A stretch of DNA of 5,510 bases from Anaerolineae bacterium (GTDB lineage: Bacteria; Chloroflexota; Anaerolineae; Aggregatilineales; Phototrophicaceae), in NCBI GenBank assembly GCA_025454675.1, contig JALONZ010000360.1, forward strand, positions 1 to 5,510, written 5' to 3'. Made by a program: the position numbers and the translations under genes. Shown one piece after another: positions 4,619 to 5,510 of this stretch. Within the stretch, counting starts at the first letter, position 1, and each line of letters opens with the position of its first letter. Under the pieces are notes generated by a model, which saw only the letters and a list, made by a program, of their open reading frames with translations, did not search any database and had not been told where the DNA came from.

Positions 4619-5054
4619 CATCCACCACGCCCGCCTCGCTACAATCACCACAAACCCCATAAAATTCCAACAAATGCCCCGTCAATTTCACACCAAATTC
4701 AGCTTCTAGGCGCTCAGATAATACCCCTAGCCCGCAATCTTCAAATTCGATTGTTTGATGGCATTGCACACACACAATATGATGATGATGTCCGTCAGGC
4801 ATCAAGACATAGGTCGGCGTGGCGCTACCTGATGTATAGGTCGGGCGAATAATCGCCAACCGTGTGAGCAAATCCAGCGTGCGGAACACACTCGCCCGCC
4901 CAATCGAAGAATCCCGTTTAGAGACTTCATCCAAAATTTCCGCAGAGGTCATATGCCCCTCATGCGTCTCAATCACCCCCAACACGGTTGCGCGGGCGGT
5001 GGTCAATTTGTAGCCTGCATCCCGTAGGCGTTCCAATCGTGGTGAAATTATCAT
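4608..5054 (-). CDS. zur: Fur-family metalloregulator, probably the zinc regulator Zur
   Basis: 148 residues from the chosen start. Fur-family proteins are dimeric repressors that bind DNA when loaded with metal. Visible parts are an N-terminal winged helix with YKLTTARATVLGVIE (15-29) and a recognition helix with GRASVFRTLDLL (52-63). A hinge then leads to a dimerisation domain with DGHHHHIVCVQC (C95, C98), IEFED and HLLEFYGVCGDC (C135, C138), the two CxxC pairs of the structural zinc site. The H-LEFYGVC-x-x-C ending is more like Zur than Fur, and the divergent znuA-type neighbour supports zinc control. Iron or manganese sensing is not excluded. The ATG at 5054 is preferred over 5081 because AAGGA lies upstream of it and 5081 has no ribosome site. 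Its stop is embedded in a hairpin shared with the convergent gene. Confidence 0.85.
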   Translation of the reverse strand: MIISPRLERLRDAGYKLTTARATVLGVIETHEGHMTSAEILDEVSKRDSSIGRASVFRTLDLLTRLAIIRPTYTSGSATPTYVLMPDGHHHHIVCVQCHQTIEFEDCGLGVLSERLEAEFGVKLTGHLLEFYGVCGDCSEAGVVDDEG

Positions 5055-5093
5055 GAGTCTTAATCCTTGCTTCCTTGTCATCCGTATTGAGAC

Positions 5094-5122
5094 ATGGTAT
5101 CATTTAACCCGTTCAATATCAA
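5094..5122 (-). promoter_or_regulatory. Promoter of the Fur-family gene
   Basis: On the minus strand TTGATA (5122-5117) and TACCAT (5099-5094) are separated by 17 bases. TGA just before the -10 makes it an extended -10. Transcription would start near 5087, about 33 bases before the ATG at 5054, which also argues for that start. Confidence 0.5.
5095..5121. promoter_or_regulatory. Possible Zur/Fur-type operator in the shared intergenic region
   Basis: TGGTAT (5095-5100) and ATATCA (5116-5121) form an imperfect dyad, five of six bases matching, around a 15-base A/T-rich centre. TGATAT-like half sites are typical of Fur-family operators. The dyad covers the -35 and -10 of the regulator gene and lies just before the ribosome site of the znuA-type gene, so one bound repressor could silence both. 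It does not match a specific published Zur box that I can recall. Confidence 0.35.
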
Positions 5123-5140
5123 CATAAGGAGAACATGTAA

Positions 5141-5510
5141 ATGAAACGTCTGTTATTCATGATTGTACCGCTAGTTATGCTATTTGGGATGAATCAATTC
5201 AGCACACAAGCCCAATCCCCCCTTAAAGTGGTCGCTACCATGTCCATCATTGCCGATGTCGCCAAAAATGTGGGTGGTGATTTGGTGGATGTGACCGCCA
5301 TTATCCCCGCAGGGAGTGATGTGCATGGGTATATCGCCACGCCACAAGATATTGCGCTTATGGTAGATGCCGATGTGGTGCTGGTGAATGGTTTGGGGAT
5401 GGAAGAAGGCTTGCTCGAAATCATCGAAGAAAATGTGCCAGATGCGGTTATCGTGTCATTGGGGATTAATGTGTTGAGCAGTGACCATCATCATGAGGAT
5501 GAACATCACG
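5141..5510 (+). CDS. znuA: ZnuA/TroA-type metal-binding protein of an ABC importer (5' part)
   Basis: This is a partial gene: 123 codons are visible and the frame is open at the window end. It is the extracytoplasmic solute-binding protein (cluster A-I) that hands Zn(II), or Mn(II) in some relatives, to an ABC permease. The N-terminus has two basic residues, then a hydrophobic core LLFMIVPLVMLFGM, then STQAQS as a likely signal peptidase I site. There is no lipobox cysteine. The mature part starts LKVVATMSIIADVAKNVGGD. H62 in AGSDVHGY is the first metal ligand; the family usually has DPHxY. DADVVLVNGLGMEEGL (76-91) is typical. A His-rich loop begins at residues 115-123 (DHHHEDEHH), a feature of zinc-type members. 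AAGGAG lies nine bases before the ATG. Divergence from a Fur-family gene supports a zinc role. Permease genes are expected beyond the window. Confidence 0.85.
   Translation, partial: MKRLLFMIVPLVMLFGMNQFSTQAQSPLKVVATMSIIADVAKNVGGDLVDVTAIIPAGSDVHGYIATPQDIALMVDADVVLVNGLGMEEGLLEIIEENVPDAVIVSLGINVLSSDHHHEDEHH

Noticed and set aside
4705..4728. Third partial copy of the hairpin repeat (TCTAGGCGCTC then TACCCCT)
   Set aside because: It matches only the left arm and part of the tail, has no right arm, and lies inside a normal coding stretch of the Fur-family gene (LSERLEAEF). Most likely coincidence.
5194..5424. Minus-strand 76-codon frame inside the znuA-type gene
   Set aside because: The plus strand encodes a clear signal peptide and metal-binding protein; the opposite frame is low-complexity and has no supporting signals.

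Overview
This is an ordinary-looking bacterial chromosomal segment with compact genes, short spacers, good Shine-Dalgarno sites and roughly balanced base composition. Nothing in it fixes the taxon. The standard code, the feo operon, Ada, a KamA-family radical SAM enzyme and a Zur/ZnuA pair occur in many phyla. The ZnuA-type protein has a signal peptide without a lipobox cysteine, which fits a periplasm. I would not go beyond 'bacterium, perhaps an uncultured or environmental lineage'.

Layout. The left end carries the start of a ferrous-iron uptake operon on the minus strand: a short FeoA gene, then a second overlapping FeoA-like gene that runs off the window (feoB is expected beyond). Upstream of it, also on the minus strand, lie a full-length Ada methyl-repair regulator and a previously unlisted 32-residue membrane micro-protein. 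The micro-protein starts inside the ada stop codon and is followed by a hairpin/T-tract terminator. Divergent from ada is a gene with a good promoter, ribosome site and ATG whose first module is truncated and out of frame. The rest is an intact 217-residue reading frame with two DUF4177-like modules. Next on the plus strand come a KamA-family radical SAM/PLP enzyme lacking one of the lysine-binding acids of true lysine 2,3-aminomutase, and a small DUF4926-like protein. A minus-strand Fur-family regulator (probably Zur) converges on the DUF4926-like gene. The window ends inside a znuA-type zinc-binding protein transcribed divergently from the regulator.

How the parts work together. Two metal-homeostasis units frame the window: Feo for Fe(II) on the left, and a Zur/ZnuA divergent pair sharing a 59-bp control region on the right. 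Ada is probably self-regulated: a sequence very like the E. coli ada operator lies between ada and its divergent neighbour. The most interesting items are the Ada-coupled micro-protein, the broken modular gene opposite ada, and two near-identical hairpin elements that bracket the DUF4926-like gene. One of these hairpins supplies the stop codons of both convergent genes. I see no CRISPR, prophage, transposase, tRNA or rRNA, and no strong case for a wholly new multi-gene system. No gene-free stretch exceeds 300 bases; the longest, about 180 bases, is before the DUF4926-like gene.
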